A DNA stretch of 64,000 nucleotides from Halobacillus dabanensis (GCF_900114165.1 NZ_FOSB01000007.1:174991-238990); one strand, 5' to 3'; counted from the first letter of the stretch, positions 33,839 through 41,697 are shown. The notes: generated from the letters alone by a model not told the origin. Program-made: numbers and translations.

Positions 33839-34621
33839 ATGGACTTTCTAACAATCGACCTAACAAAGCTATCGGAATATGCCACATTCGAGAAACAAAC
33901 GAAGATGGACGAGCAAATATACGAGTACATCCAGGTACTAAGAAACGACGAAGCTCCAGAGTCAACCATCGAGGTGCTACTTTTCTTCGGGAGGTCCAGC
34001 CTTCGAGTGCTAGGCGTTTCCTTTGCGAAGTACCAAACGATAGGGGAAGCGTTAAACCTATCGAAAAGTACAGTGATTCGGGCGATAAACAGGCTAGATA
34101 ACTACGGAATGATTGAAAGGCTACCAACGTTGAAGAAATGGGGGATCGGAGGAAGTCGGAAGAAATCCGTAAATGTAATTCGTATTCTCTCAATGAAACC
34201 GCAAGTTGAAACCATAGAAGTAACCGAGGAAGTCAACGAGGGCAAGGGATCAGGGAACGAAATAATTCCCGAACCATCTTATACTAATCATATTCAAGAG
34301 CACGTCTTAGAGACGGGGCAAACGGACGAGGCAGATTTCATAAAAAACGCTATCCCTACGCCGATCTTTGAATGTCTTTCTCCTTTCTATAACGCTAGAG
34401 ACCTATACACATTGACGGGAATCATCTTTAAAGCAAAAGCAAAGGTGAATAGAGGACTACGCTTAGAGTCGCACTCAGAGGCATTAAAAACCGTGTTAAT
34501 GGATGTTATAAGAAGAGTTAAGGAAGGGAAGGTCAACCGGATGCATTCCTATCTTTTTGCGTCTATGAAGCGATTATTCAGGTGGTTACAGTATGTAGAA
34601 TTTGCTGATATTTATGAATAG
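33839..34621 (+). CDS. Helix-turn-helix protein, possible replication or regulatory protein
   Basis: A 260-aa protein. The region KYQTIGEALNLSKSTVIRAINRLDNYGMIERLPT (about residues 62-95) is a winged helix-turn-helix of the type used by plasmid and phage replication or partition proteins. A variable acidic linker and a C-terminal helical part (FKAKAKVNRGLRL to MKRLFRWLQYV) follow. The ATG at 33839 lies 8 nt after GGGAGGA; a longer in-frame start at 33779 falls in the inverted-repeat leader. DNA binding is likely and the exact role unknown. Confidence 0.65.
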   Translation: MDFLTIDLTKLSEYATFEKQTKMDEQIYEYIQVLRNDEAPESTIEVLLFFGRSSLRVLGVSFAKYQTIGEALNLSKSTVIRAINRLDNYGMIERLPTLKKWGIGGSRKKSVNVIRILSMKPQVETIEVTEEVNEGKGSGNEIIPEPSYTNHIQEHVLETGQTDEADFIKNAIPTPIFECLSPFYNARDLYTLTGIIFKAKAKVNRGLRLESHSEALKTVLMDVIRRVKEGKVNRMHSYLFASMKRLFRWLQYVEFADIYE

Positions 34622-34697
34622 ATATTGGTTGGATGAAGGGAAACTTATGTAGTTATAGAATACTATTATTTAGCGTTTTTACTGGGAGGTCGTAATT

Positions 34698-35615
34698 TTG
34701 TATTACTATTATTCAACCGATAAACCTGATGAGAGAGACTTGAAAAAAGGATTTACTACAAATTGTTATAATAGGGATTCTATTAGCGCGGAAGTCTCTT
34801 CGCTAAATGTTGAAAAACAGTTTAAAGGGTCAGTAAGTAGTTTCGTAGAAACAGAGGTTATCTGGTTACTTAAATTAAAAAGAAAAGCAAAAGTTTTAGA
34901 TTTAACTTCTTTCGATAAGTTAGAGGAATTTTACAATTCTAATAGTGATTTTTTTATTGAACTTCCTTTCGAACACAAGGGGTCAGCTCCAAAATCTTTC
35001 ATTACTTTTAATTTTGAGAAAGCTAGAGAAGAATATGATGGCTTCTACATAAACGAAAAAGTATTCTATTATGATTTTTTTCTTTGGACTATCAATAGGA
35101 TGTTCAAATGGGGAAGAGACCAAATTATTAGTGAAGGGACAATCTGGTTTAACTGGGTGTTTGATGAACCAATAAAAAAGACTATAGATGTTCAATATGG
35201 AGATGTTTCGGCTGGCAACCAAACAGATAAACGAAATTCAAATAAATATTTGGAAGCCGGAAAAGCAAAAGAAAAGTTTTCTGATAGTAGCATTGAGGAT
35301 CTGATGAAAAAAGCCAAAAGTAAATATATGAAACCTAAAAGAATGAAGACGAATAATGCTTCCTTTAATCGAAGTTTTGTAATATCGCTTCTTGCTAAAA
35401 TAAGAGCGAATGGTATTTGCCAATTGTGTGAAAAACCAGCACCTTTTAAAGATAGAAATGGAGAGCCTTTCTTAGAGACACATCATATTAAATGGTTATC
35501 CAATGGTGGGTTAGATACTCCCGAGAATACTATAGCTTTATGTCCTAATTGCCATAGGAAAATGCATCATTTAAATCTTGAAGAGGATGTCAGAAAACTT
35601 ATTCAAAAAACATAA
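34698..35615 (+). CDS. HNH endonuclease, AT-rich cargo gene
   Basis: A 305-aa protein with a C-terminal HNH nuclease domain (about residues 240-295). CQLC and CPNC form the zinc-binding cysteine pairs, and THHIKWLSNGGLDTPENT holds the catalytic His. The first 200 residues are rich in aromatic and charged residues and match no family I recognise; they may be the target-recognition part. The gene is visibly more AT-rich than its neighbours. The TTG start has GGGAGGT 7 nt upstream. A role in restriction or anti-phage defence is inferred. Confidence 0.72.
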   Translation: MYYYYSTDKPDERDLKKGFTTNCYNRDSISAEVSSLNVEKQFKGSVSSFVETEVIWLLKLKRKAKVLDLTSFDKLEEFYNSNSDFFIELPFEHKGSAPKSFITFNFEKAREEYDGFYINEKVFYYDFFLWTINRMFKWGRDQIISEGTIWFNWVFDEPIKKTIDVQYGDVSAGNQTDKRNSNKYLEAGKAKEKFSDSSIEDLMKKAKSKYMKPKRMKTNNASFNRSFVISLLAKIRANGICQLCEKPAPFKDRNGEPFLETHHIKWLSNGGLDTPENTIALCPNCHRKMHHLNLEEDVRKLIQKT

Positions 35616-35665
35616 TGTGGGATATAGAACAAGTGATTAGGCGAGAATAGTACCGGTGATGAAAT

Positions 35666-36088
35666 ATGAGCGAATTTATTGTGTCTGTTGTACTCTTTTT
35701 GCTAATGGTCTTCACGGTGTTCTGTTTGAATCGTTTTCAATACGATCCAGAACCGGTTGAGGCATCCGAATATGAGAAGTGCGAGTCTCCGATTGAACGT
35801 CGTTTATACAACGGCTTAGTTTCGTATGGATTGCATCCACGCACTCAGTACAACGTAGGGGTGTATCGAATAGACATAGCGTTCCCTGGGCTGAAAATAG
35901 CGATTGAATGCGATGGTAAAGCGTTCCATTCAACGGCGTCACAAAAAGCGCATGATCGGAAGAAAGACCGTTACTTGCGGAAAAACGGATGGAAGGTTAT
36001 GCGTTTCAAAGGATCGACTATTTACCGAAATCTCCCGAGTACAGTAAAGAGCATCAGTCGAGAAGTAACGAAGAGAACCGATGTGTAA
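35666..36088 (+). CDS. Membrane-anchored DUF559/Vsr-like endonuclease
   Basis: A 140-aa protein. Residues 3-22 form one transmembrane helix. After a short linker comes a PD-(D/E)XK-type domain: CESPIERRLYNGL (Glu), then YRIDIAFPGLKIAIECDGKAFH with Asp and Glu-x-Asp, then GWKVMRFKGSTIYRN. This pattern is that of DUF559 and very-short-patch-repair nucleases. Attachment of such a nuclease to the membrane is unusual. The start codon ATG has only a weak GGTGAT upstream. Confidence 0.72.
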   Translation: MSEFIVSVVLFLLMVFTVFCLNRFQYDPEPVEASEYEKCESPIERRLYNGLVSYGLHPRTQYNVGVYRIDIAFPGLKIAIECDGKAFHSTASQKAHDRKKDRYLRKNGWKVMRFKGSTIYRNLPSTVKSISREVTKRTDV

Positions 36089-36435
36089 TCGGTGATTTAT
36101 AGCGATATGTCGTGGGAAACGGTGTATGGAAGAAACTCGGAAATAACGCACTTTAACACGGTGACATAGGTATTCGAATAGGTAACGAGAGTACACAAAT
36201 ATCGAGTAGATAAGGGGCAACCCGTTCACTAGACGAGTACCTCCGAAAATATCGAGGGGGTAGTGCGTTGACCAGGCGATAAATCGGTCCAACATGCTTT
36301 TAGCGAATGTATGCTTTTGTGTATTTCCATACGTTGGATTTGCCGTAATGTAGCCGTCTGTTCATTGACTGCTATTTGAATGTATGATATCATTTTAAAT
36401 AAGATAAAACCGTACATTCGGAAAGGGGCGTTTGA
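36089..36435 (+). other. Gene-free stretch with promoter for the second recombinase
   Basis: No open frame with a ribosome binding site is visible. A candidate sigma-A promoter, TTGACT 36365-36370 and TATCAT 36388-36393 with a 17-nt spacer, precedes the recombinase gene. Otherwise I see nothing in it. Confidence 0.45.
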
Positions 36436-37011
36436 ATGACATATGAAGGCGGAAAAGAAGGCAATTTGGTCAACGTGGAACCACTCCGCTCGCCTGCGGA
36501 AATCAAAGAGTTTCGGGAAGCGTTAAAATTATCGAAGCAGGCTGATCGGAACATGCTGCTTTTTAATCTCGGGATAAACACGGGGTTACGGATAGGAGAT
36601 ATCGTAAAGCTACGTATTGAAGACGTTAAAGGTGCTTCCAGTATCGTAGTATCAGAGGGGAAAACGAAGAAGCCTCGTAGGGTTCATTTGAACGCTATCA
36701 TGGGCGACATTGCCGATTACTTATCCGATAAGCCAAACGAGGGTTGGCTCTTCCCTAGTCGCAAAGGAGACGGGCATATAACCTCTACGCAAGCATACCG
36801 AATCTATGCTAAGGCTGCCGATTTACTAGGACGGAAGGATATCGGTACACACACGGGAAGAAAAACGTTTGGTTACCACTACTACCAACGGACAAAGGAC
36901 GTTGCTACGTTAATGGAGATATTCAACCACTCGGATCAGGCGACGACAAAGCGATACATAGGAATAACTGAGGATGAAATAGCGGATACGTTGAAAGACT
37001 TCCGACTATAA
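36436..37011 (+). CDS. Second, catalytic-domain-only tyrosine recombinase
   Basis: A 191-aa recombinase with almost no N-terminal core-binding domain. The catalytic set is complete: Arg in INTGLRIGDIVKL, Lys in SEGKTKKPRRVHL, His-x-x-Arg in GTHTGRKTFGYHYYQ, His in FNHSDQATTKRYIG, and the Tyr in the same segment. Such short recombinases occur on Bacillus plasmids and may resolve multimers or invert a segment. GAAAGGGGCG precedes the ATG. Confidence 0.85.
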   Translation: MTYEGGKEGNLVNVEPLRSPAEIKEFREALKLSKQADRNMLLFNLGINTGLRIGDIVKLRIEDVKGASSIVVSEGKTKKPRRVHLNAIMGDIADYLSDKPNEGWLFPSRKGDGHITSTQAYRIYAKAADLLGRKDIGTHTGRKTFGYHYYQRTKDVATLMEIFNHSDQATTKRYIGITEDEIADTLKDFRL

Positions 37012-37074
37012 CCAAATGACCATCGAATAAATCAATGAGAGTTGGCGTAAACACGTCAGCTCTTTTTTGTTTTT

Positions 37075-37190
37075 GTAAATCCCCCCGGGGGCGTAAGCGC
37101 AGGGAGCAGCCCGCCGGGCCTGCGATAATTTGCTGCAAAATTTTAAAAGGTCGGGGGTCAAAGGTGGGGAGCGGTAGAATAACACTTATG
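37075..37190. other. GC-rich structured non-coding block
   Basis: CCCCCCGGGGGCGTAAGCGC is followed by GCAGCCCGCCGGGCCTGCG, then a G-rich run with GGTCGGGGGTCAAAGG. Several stems are possible (GCGTAAGCGC; GCAGGCCCGG / CCGGGCCTGC-like). The only long frame across it gives an implausible protein. It could be a replication or transfer origin, or an RNA; I cannot decide. Confidence 0.3.
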
Positions 37191-37353
37191 GCGTTCGTGT
37201 TCACCTGGCCAAACGTTCCCCCAATTGAAAACCTGGGCTATGCGATAGTGACCGTCTCTTCTCAAGTGCGAAACCGGACTCGTTTTTCAACGGCAGGCAA
37301 ATGTGACCTCGGTGTCGTGGAGTTTCAACAACCAGTAGGAAATAGCGTTACAT

Positions 37354-37385
37354 AACGGGGATCCTTCGGGGTCTCCGTATTTTTA
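37354..37385 (+). terminator. Terminator-like hairpin
   Basis: ACGGGGATCC / GGGTCTCCGT (with G-U pairs) around CTTCG-like loop, followed by ATTTTTATT. It ends whatever transcript crosses the GC-rich block. Confidence 0.65.
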
Positions 37386-37428
37386 TTGAGAAAATTTCGC
37401 TTAAAATGGTCCACGATTGTATCTCAAT

Positions 37429-37530
37429 GTGGTCTTAGTGAGTATACGATTTTTTTTAAACTCGATGTCCCACAAACAAGGTTTTACGTGGTCTTAGTAA
37501 GTGTAGGTTTTAGAAATTCGATGTCCCATA
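37429..37530 (+). repeat. Two about 44-bp direct repeats upstream of the Rep-like gene
   Basis: Copy A (37429-37472) and copy B (37488-37529) both start GTGGTCTTAGT(G/A)AGT and end TCGATGTCCCA, with an AT-rich middle that differs. The period is 59 bp. Partial motifs TGGTCC or TGGTCT recur at 37407, 37542 and 37728. They may be protein-binding repeats of a replication or regulatory region. Confidence 0.6.
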
Positions 37531-37802
37531 GGTAGCCTTAAATGGTCTATTAGGAATTGAGGGCGATTTTAACGGTTGGTCCAAATTCGGTTGCTTTTTT
37601 GTTATTAGGAATTAAACGGTTCTTTTCAGTGGAGTTGATGGTGACTCGGTGCTGATAAAAACTTTTTAAATTTTTTACGCTTAGAGCTTCAAGGGTTGTG
37701 GTTGATGAGTTAATTGGTAAAAGTAGGTGGTCCAAAAGTGGGGATTAAATTGGTTCAAGAAAGTGTAAGGCAAAAATCAAAACGGAAAAGGAGAGTTTTA
37801 CT

Positions 37803-38294
37803 ATGATTCAACAAATGGTTAAAGACGAAAAGGTCTTACCACACGACAAAAAACAATTGATGGAGGCGAAGGGGTACGAATTGTACAACCGGGAGTTAGT
37901 GCGGAAGGTGTTTCCTAGAATCATAGCGGAAGTCAGAGATATTAGGCCGAAGTCTAAGACGGGTGACATCATACCATTTTACTTTGCGTTGTTGTCGTAC
38001 ATCGACGGAAATAGGTATAGAGCTGACGGATCCCTTAACGGACGGTTCGGATATGCGTTCCCGAGCCAGGACCGCATTGCGGAAATGACAGGGGTCGACC
38101 GTAAAAGGCACAAGCAGCTTACGAGAATATTGAAAGCAAACGGGATACTCAGCGATGTCCGCGATTACTATGAAGGGACTAACCGTTACCTGTGGTATAA
38201 GCCTTCGTTTTGTCCGCAAATATCGGACGATGGCTACATCGTTAATGAAGACGGGGAGAAAGTGGTTCCCGATTATAGTGAAATAATCAAGTGA
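37803..38294 (+). CDS. Winged-helix replication-initiator-like protein
   Basis: A 163-aa protein. PFYFALLSYIDGNRYRADGS and AFPSQDRIAEMTGVDRKRHK (about residues 60-105) resemble the winged-helix DNA-binding domain of plasmid initiators. LTRILKANGILSDVRDYYEG follows. It is shorter than full RepA-type initiators. Three iterons lie 80 bp downstream and long repeats lie upstream, which supports an origin function. AAAAGGAGAG precedes the ATG. Confidence 0.6.
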   Translation: MIQQMVKDEKVLPHDKKQLMEAKGYELYNRELVRKVFPRIIAEVRDIRPKSKTGDIIPFYFALLSYIDGNRYRADGSLNGRFGYAFPSQDRIAEMTGVDRKRHKQLTRILKANGILSDVRDYYEGTNRYLWYKPSFCPQISDDGYIVNEDGEKVVPDYSEIIK

Positions 38295-38305
38295 AAACCC
38301 CTGTT

Positions 38306-38345
38306 GTTCCGAAAAGGGAATTTACCGTCGTTCCTGAAAAGGAAC
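38306..38345. repeat. Two small inverted repeats downstream of the Rep-like gene
   Basis: TTCCGAAAAGGGAA and GTTCCTGAAAAGGAAC are each self-complementary at their ends and share TTCC-x-GAAAAGG. They lie just before the iterons and lack T-runs, so protein binding is more likely than termination. Confidence 0.45.
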
Positions 38346-38373
38346 AATGCAAAATCCCTATTTAGGTACAGTA

Positions 38374-38413
38374 AAAATAGCAACGATAAAATAGCAACGT
38401 TAAAAATAGCAAC
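38374..38413 (+). repeat. Three iterons (AAAATAGCAAC)
   Basis: AAAATAGCAAC occurs at 38374, 38388 and 38403, spaced 14 and 15 bp, the pattern of initiator-binding iterons. They lie 80 bp after the Rep-like gene. The rest of the gap to 38645 has no gene; an inverted pair CGGATATGC (38535) / GCATATCCG (38604) flanks repeated CGTGTGA motifs. Confidence 0.7.
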
Positions 38414-38645
38414 AAACCATTGTGGGCTCGTTACCTCGCACCAGGTCACTTATTCGTAAACTTATAAGTAACCGTACTAACGTAACCAAAGTTCCATACG
38501 AATACAAGTGCATGTCCGAAAATTAATACCTATACGGATATGCGTTAGTACGTGTGAACGAGTGGAAACGTTAGACCGATAGGGCGTGTGAGCGATTGAA
38601 CGAGCATATCCGATACCATACACCGACAAAGGGGATTGATCGAGA

Positions 38646-39212
38646 GTGGCGGAGAAGCAAGCGTATGTAAGAGAAGTACAAGATTTAATCGACGAGGGAA
38701 TACCGGAAGACGTGGCCGTCCAGGTGTATCAATTCCTGGTGGAACGATTTGAGCGGGCGCACCACAAGCCGGAGGTCAAGGACTTCCGGGCGGAACTATC
38801 GGAGCTTCACAAGTCCGAAAGGCGTTATTTTCGGGATTGTGTGGACGATTGGTTGTCGGATATGCCGTTTCCTATCGAGTTAACCTGGCGTGAGGTGAAG
38901 TTCAAACCTAATCGGATCAGCCGTTGTGAGATATGCAGCGATTACTTTTACGACGTATCCAGGAATGGACGGAAGGTAACGTGTTATAAAGGGTCTTATT
39001 GTGAGCATGAATACGAGGTGCGCCGAAAACGTCCGGGAACGGTGATAGATCCTATCTACAAACGTAAAGTAAACGAGGTATCTGTCGATATGGCTCCGGA
39101 TAAAAGCGACAAGAGAGGTAACGCGGCGTTAACGGAAATGGAGCGGGCAGCGTGGGAAGACGAGCAGGATTACGGCATTCCAGATCCGGATATGTTCGAT
39201 AAATTGCGGTAA
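38646..39212 (+). CDS. Zinc-ribbon-like protein of unknown function
   Basis: A 188-aa protein of the element. A helical N-terminal half is followed by CEICSDYF near residue 99 and CYKGSYCEHEYEVRRKRPG near 117, together a possible four-Cys zinc site. The tail is acidic and ends DMFDKLR. The GTG start has AAAGGGG about 11 nt upstream. I do not recognise the family. It probably binds nucleic acid. Confidence 0.55.
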   Translation: MAEKQAYVREVQDLIDEGIPEDVAVQVYQFLVERFERAHHKPEVKDFRAELSELHKSERRYFRDCVDDWLSDMPFPIELTWREVKFKPNRISRCEICSDYFYDVSRNGRKVTCYKGSYCEHEYEVRRKRPGTVIDPIYKRKVNEVSVDMAPDKSDKRGNAALTEMERAAWEDEQDYGIPDPDMFDKLR

Positions 39213-39345
39213 AAAATCGAAAATCTAGCGGAAAACCTCAAAACTATGTAAACAAACGTATCGCTCATACCTAATTAGAGGGAAGGTTAGTGTACTTTTT
39301 TTTATGGCACTCGTTAACAAATTGTATAAGAGGAGGGGGGTCAAA

Positions 39346-39564
39346 ATGGATTCAAAGCTATTTAAGACACTACGTCAACTGAACCAACTAACGCAGCTCC
39401 AAGCGGCCGACCGTTTGAAGGTATCGCGGGCACTGTTAGCGTTGGTGGAAACGGATAAGACGCCGATAAGCAGGGCATTAGAACGCAAGGTAAACGAGGA
39501 GTTCGGTCTCGAGCAAATTGAGCACGTAAAGAAAACGATGGATCTACTCAATCGGAATCTATAA
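39346..39564 (+). CDS. Xre-family helix-turn-helix regulator
   Basis: A 72-aa protein that is essentially one Cro/CI-type helix-turn-helix: LRQLNQLTQLQAADRLKVSR then ALLALVETDKTPIS. It is a likely repressor or switch protein of the element. AGGAGGGGGG lies 5 nt before the ATG at 39346; the ATG at 39304 has no such site. Small ORFs downstream run in the same direction. Confidence 0.8.
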   Translation: MDSKLFKTLRQLNQLTQLQAADRLKVSRALLALVETDKTPISRALERKVNEEFGLEQIEHVKKTMDLLNRNL

Positions 39565-39591
39565 ATCTATCGAAAGTGGAGGCGATCAGTA

Positions 39592-39789
39592 ATGACTCGA
39601 CGTTACGTATCAACGCCGCGAACGACGCAGGCGTTAATGATATCGCAAAAGGTAAACCGGCGGCTCACGGGTCTTGTAACGTGGGTGGGCGGTGAGCCAG
39701 AAACCGAAGTCGAGCGCTTGGTTAAGCGACTATGCGAGGCCTACGAGGTCCAAGCGACCGACGACGGCTTCTTATACTACAAGGTATAA
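39592..39789 (+). CDS. Small protein of unknown function
   Basis: A 65-aa basic protein (MTRRYVSTPRTTQALMISQK at the start, ending DDGFLYYKV). A GTGGAGG ribosome binding site precedes the ATG. No family is recognised. It begins a run of short same-strand genes that continues to 41.65 kb. Confidence 0.5.
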   Translation: MTRRYVSTPRTTQALMISQKVNRRLTGLVTWVGGEPETEVERLVKRLCEAYEVQATDDGFLYYKV

Positions 39790-39884
39790 AACGCATACTT
39801 CCGCAATTATCAATTTAATTTTAGCGCAGGCGGAGTAAAAACGCAAGCACGAGAACGTACTTCACGAATGAGAGAGGTGAGCGA

Positions 39885-40019
39885 ATGAATGAAGCACGAA
39901 AACTAACGGACTTGATCGAATACTTGAAGGCATTGGCGGAGTTAAAGCGACAAGGGATCCACGTAACTCTAGAGATTACGTCGACATTGGAAGCTATCGA
40001 AGAAGAGTTACGCAAGTAA
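39885..40019 (+). CDS. Very small protein (44 aa)
   Basis: MNEARKLTDLIEYLKALAEL begins a 44-aa helical, charged peptide ending EEELRK. GAGAGGTGAG lies just upstream of the ATG, which makes translation likely. No family is recognised. Confidence 0.5.
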   Translation: MNEARKLTDLIEYLKALAELKRQGIHVTLEITSTLEAIEEELRK

Positions 40020-40052
40020 ACTAATAACCGAATGAAGGAGCGAGTGAGAGAT

Positions 40053-40148
40053 ATGAACGAACAGGCAATCTACGAGCACATTATCGAAAAACTTGATCGG
40101 ATGGACGAGCAGCTACGAAGCATCCTGCCGGGGGATGATTCACGGTGA
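40053..40148 (+). CDS. Very small protein (31 aa)
   Basis: A 31-aa peptide, MNEQAIYEHIIEKLDRMDEQ at the start, predicted to be one amphipathic helix. GAAGGAGCGAG precedes it. Its TGA stop overlaps the GTG start of the next gene, suggesting coupled translation. Confidence 0.45.
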   Translation: MNEQAIYEHIIEKLDRMDEQLRSILPGDDSR

Positions 40149-40381
40149 ACGATTTATTCTACTCGGATGAACGGCAGCTTATCGGATGTACCGGCGACAG
40201 AACATTGATTCGGAACATCACACGGTCAAACAAATCGAAGACATGGAAGAGCGTGGGGCGGTCGTGGGCTACCGGTGTTAAGCAGTCCGACCGCAACGCA
40301 ACGTATCTGTACTTGATACCCGCAAAAGAAAGACGGAAGGCAGAACGATTCTTCGGAGTCACCGCCAGAAAGATCGATTGA
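40145..40381 (+). CDS. Small basic protein
   Basis: A 78-aa protein with a high content of Arg and Lys, ending ERRKAERFFGVTARKID. The GTG start overlaps the preceding gene by 4 nt. Nucleic-acid binding is possible, but no family is recognised. The next 190 nt (to 40571) hold no gene with a ribosome binding site. Confidence 0.5.
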   Translation: MNDLFYSDERQLIGCTGDRTLIRNITRSNKSKTWKSVGRSWATGVKQSDRNATYLYLIPAKERRKAERFFGVTARKID

Positions 40382-40571
40382 CACATATGACCGTCTCAGC
40401 GAAAAATACGGGCCTCAGACGAAATTAGAAATCGCAGTAAGACGATGAACCGTTTAAGCCTAACTAATTCGCACACAGGTCGATATTTTGGGCTCAGGCT
40501 GTCATATACGTCAAGAAAATACGGGGGTCGACCCCTAAATCACGCATTTTTCGAAAGGGGCTATTAAAACG

Positions 40572-40868
40572 ATGAACACGATAACCAAAGCGAGAAATTT
40601 AACGGAGCAACATTATAAAGGCGAGGTGCGTACGGCGGAGTTCCTACACCGACTTAACCGGGAGATAACGGTAAGAGCGGACGAGCCCACAGTAACCTAT
40701 GAGCTATTAGACGGACGATGGATGTTACAGACGATGGACGCCCGGGTGATTCCAAACGTCCTTAACTCGGATGCCGTGATCGATGCGAGAGAGTTCGACG
40801 ACAACGGTTTTACGAGAAAGCTACGGGCTATCATTACAGCCCGAGAGCTTACGGAGGTGGTGCGGTGA
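40572..40868 (+). CDS. Small protein of unknown function
   Basis: A 98-aa protein; TVTYELLDGRWMLQTMDARV lies in the middle and the C-terminus is basic. GAAAGGGG precedes the ATG. Its TGA overlaps the GTG of the next gene by 4 nt. Confidence 0.5.
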   Translation: MNTITKARNLTEQHYKGEVRTAEFLHRLNREITVRADEPTVTYELLDGRWMLQTMDARVIPNVLNSDAVIDAREFDDNGFTRKLRAIITARELTEVVR

Positions 40869-41002
40869 GTCAGATTTATACGGACAGACGGACCACGATT
40901 CAAAGGCTCGAGAGTGACGACGAGCTCGAAAGGCTAGTCGAAGTCTACAAGCCGGACGGACGAATGATAGCAGCATTATACGAGAAATCGGAGGGGCGAT
41001 AG
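40865..41002 (+). CDS. Very small protein (45 aa)
   Basis: A 45-aa peptide starting MSQIYTDRRTTIQRLESDDE. The GTG start overlaps the stop of the preceding gene, and the next gene begins 1 nt after its stop. Its place in a tightly packed run is the main reason to call it. Confidence 0.45.
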   Translation: MSQIYTDRRTTIQRLESDDELERLVEVYKPDGRMIAALYEKSEGR

Positions 41003-41003
41003 C

Positions 41004-41210
41004 ATGAGCGACAAACACGAGCTACGAAATGTACGCATAGAACCGAAACCGGAACGAAAAAAGCATGAGCCGATTGAGCCCTGGCAGAAATCATCGGACA
41101 TCATTGTTTATAACGTCTTCGAGCAAACTGCGGAAGCGTTGAAGGCGAACGGGTTAACGGAAGCATACGAAAGGATGGGTCGGAATGACGGAAGCAAAAC
41201 GCTGCTTTAA
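41004..41210 (+). CDS. Small protein of unknown function
   Basis: A 68-aa protein with a Lys/Glu/Pro-rich N-terminal third and a helical remainder. GGAGGGG precedes the ATG. It starts right after the preceding stop codon. No family is recognised. Confidence 0.5.
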   Translation: MSDKHELRNVRIEPKPERKKHEPIEPWQKSSDIIVYNVFEQTAEALKANGLTEAYERMGRNDGSKTLL

Positions 41211-41268
41211 AGCAAGGGCAATCCGAGAATCGATATTAAACACTCAAAGAGAGCGAAAGCAGCGATAG
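41185..41268 (+). CDS. Possible 27-aa basic peptide
   Basis: MTEAKRCFKARAIRESILNT continues to 27 aa, Arg-rich. It overlaps the end of the preceding gene by 26 nt, with AAAGGA 9-10 nt upstream. Short and uncertain. Confidence 0.3.
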   Translation: MTEAKRCFKARAIRESILNTQRERKQR

Positions 41269-41336
41269 AGAGTGGCAAACGGTTTAAAAAGCAGCTTTAG
41301 CCTAAAAGAAACCATCGGAAAGGACGTCGATAGTCA

Positions 41337-41654
41337 ATGAATGTATTCGGCAGGAACCGAGGGCGTGTCGAAGCTAGTTCCGATATCCCGAAGGACGGTT
41401 TTGTCCACGTTCAGATCCTTGTTAATTGGATCAACCGAGATGAACGTGAGATAAACGTAAAGGTTCTCGATAGAGGGCGGGGAGAATACGTCTTTGAGGC
41501 GAGCTTCGCCACAAGTCAAAGCGAAATGTATGCGTACCATACGGCTAAAGACATTGTTAGACAGTACGTTGACGCCGAGGGATTGGTTGTTGAATCGGGG
41601 TACACCGACGCCAAGCTGCCAATGGTTAAGACAACAGACAAACGCATGAGGTAA
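41337..41654 (+). CDS. Hypothetical protein of the element
   Basis: A 105-aa protein with a predicted beta-rich middle (FVHVQILVNWINRDEREINV). GGAAAGGA precedes the ATG by about 11 nt. No signal peptide, membrane segment or known family is seen. Confidence 0.5.
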   Translation: MNVFGRNRGRVEASSDIPKDGFVHVQILVNWINRDEREINVKVLDRGRGEYVFEASFATSQSEMYAYHTAKDIVRQYVDAEGLVVESGYTDAKLPMVKTTDKRMR

Positions 41655-41697
41655 AACCCAAAACTAACAAACTATCACTACTAAGGAGAGGTTATCA

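Noticed and set aside
37035..37355. 106-aa frame over the GC-rich block
   Set aside because: It is rich in Cys, Arg and Gly with no ribosome binding site and spans structured DNA.
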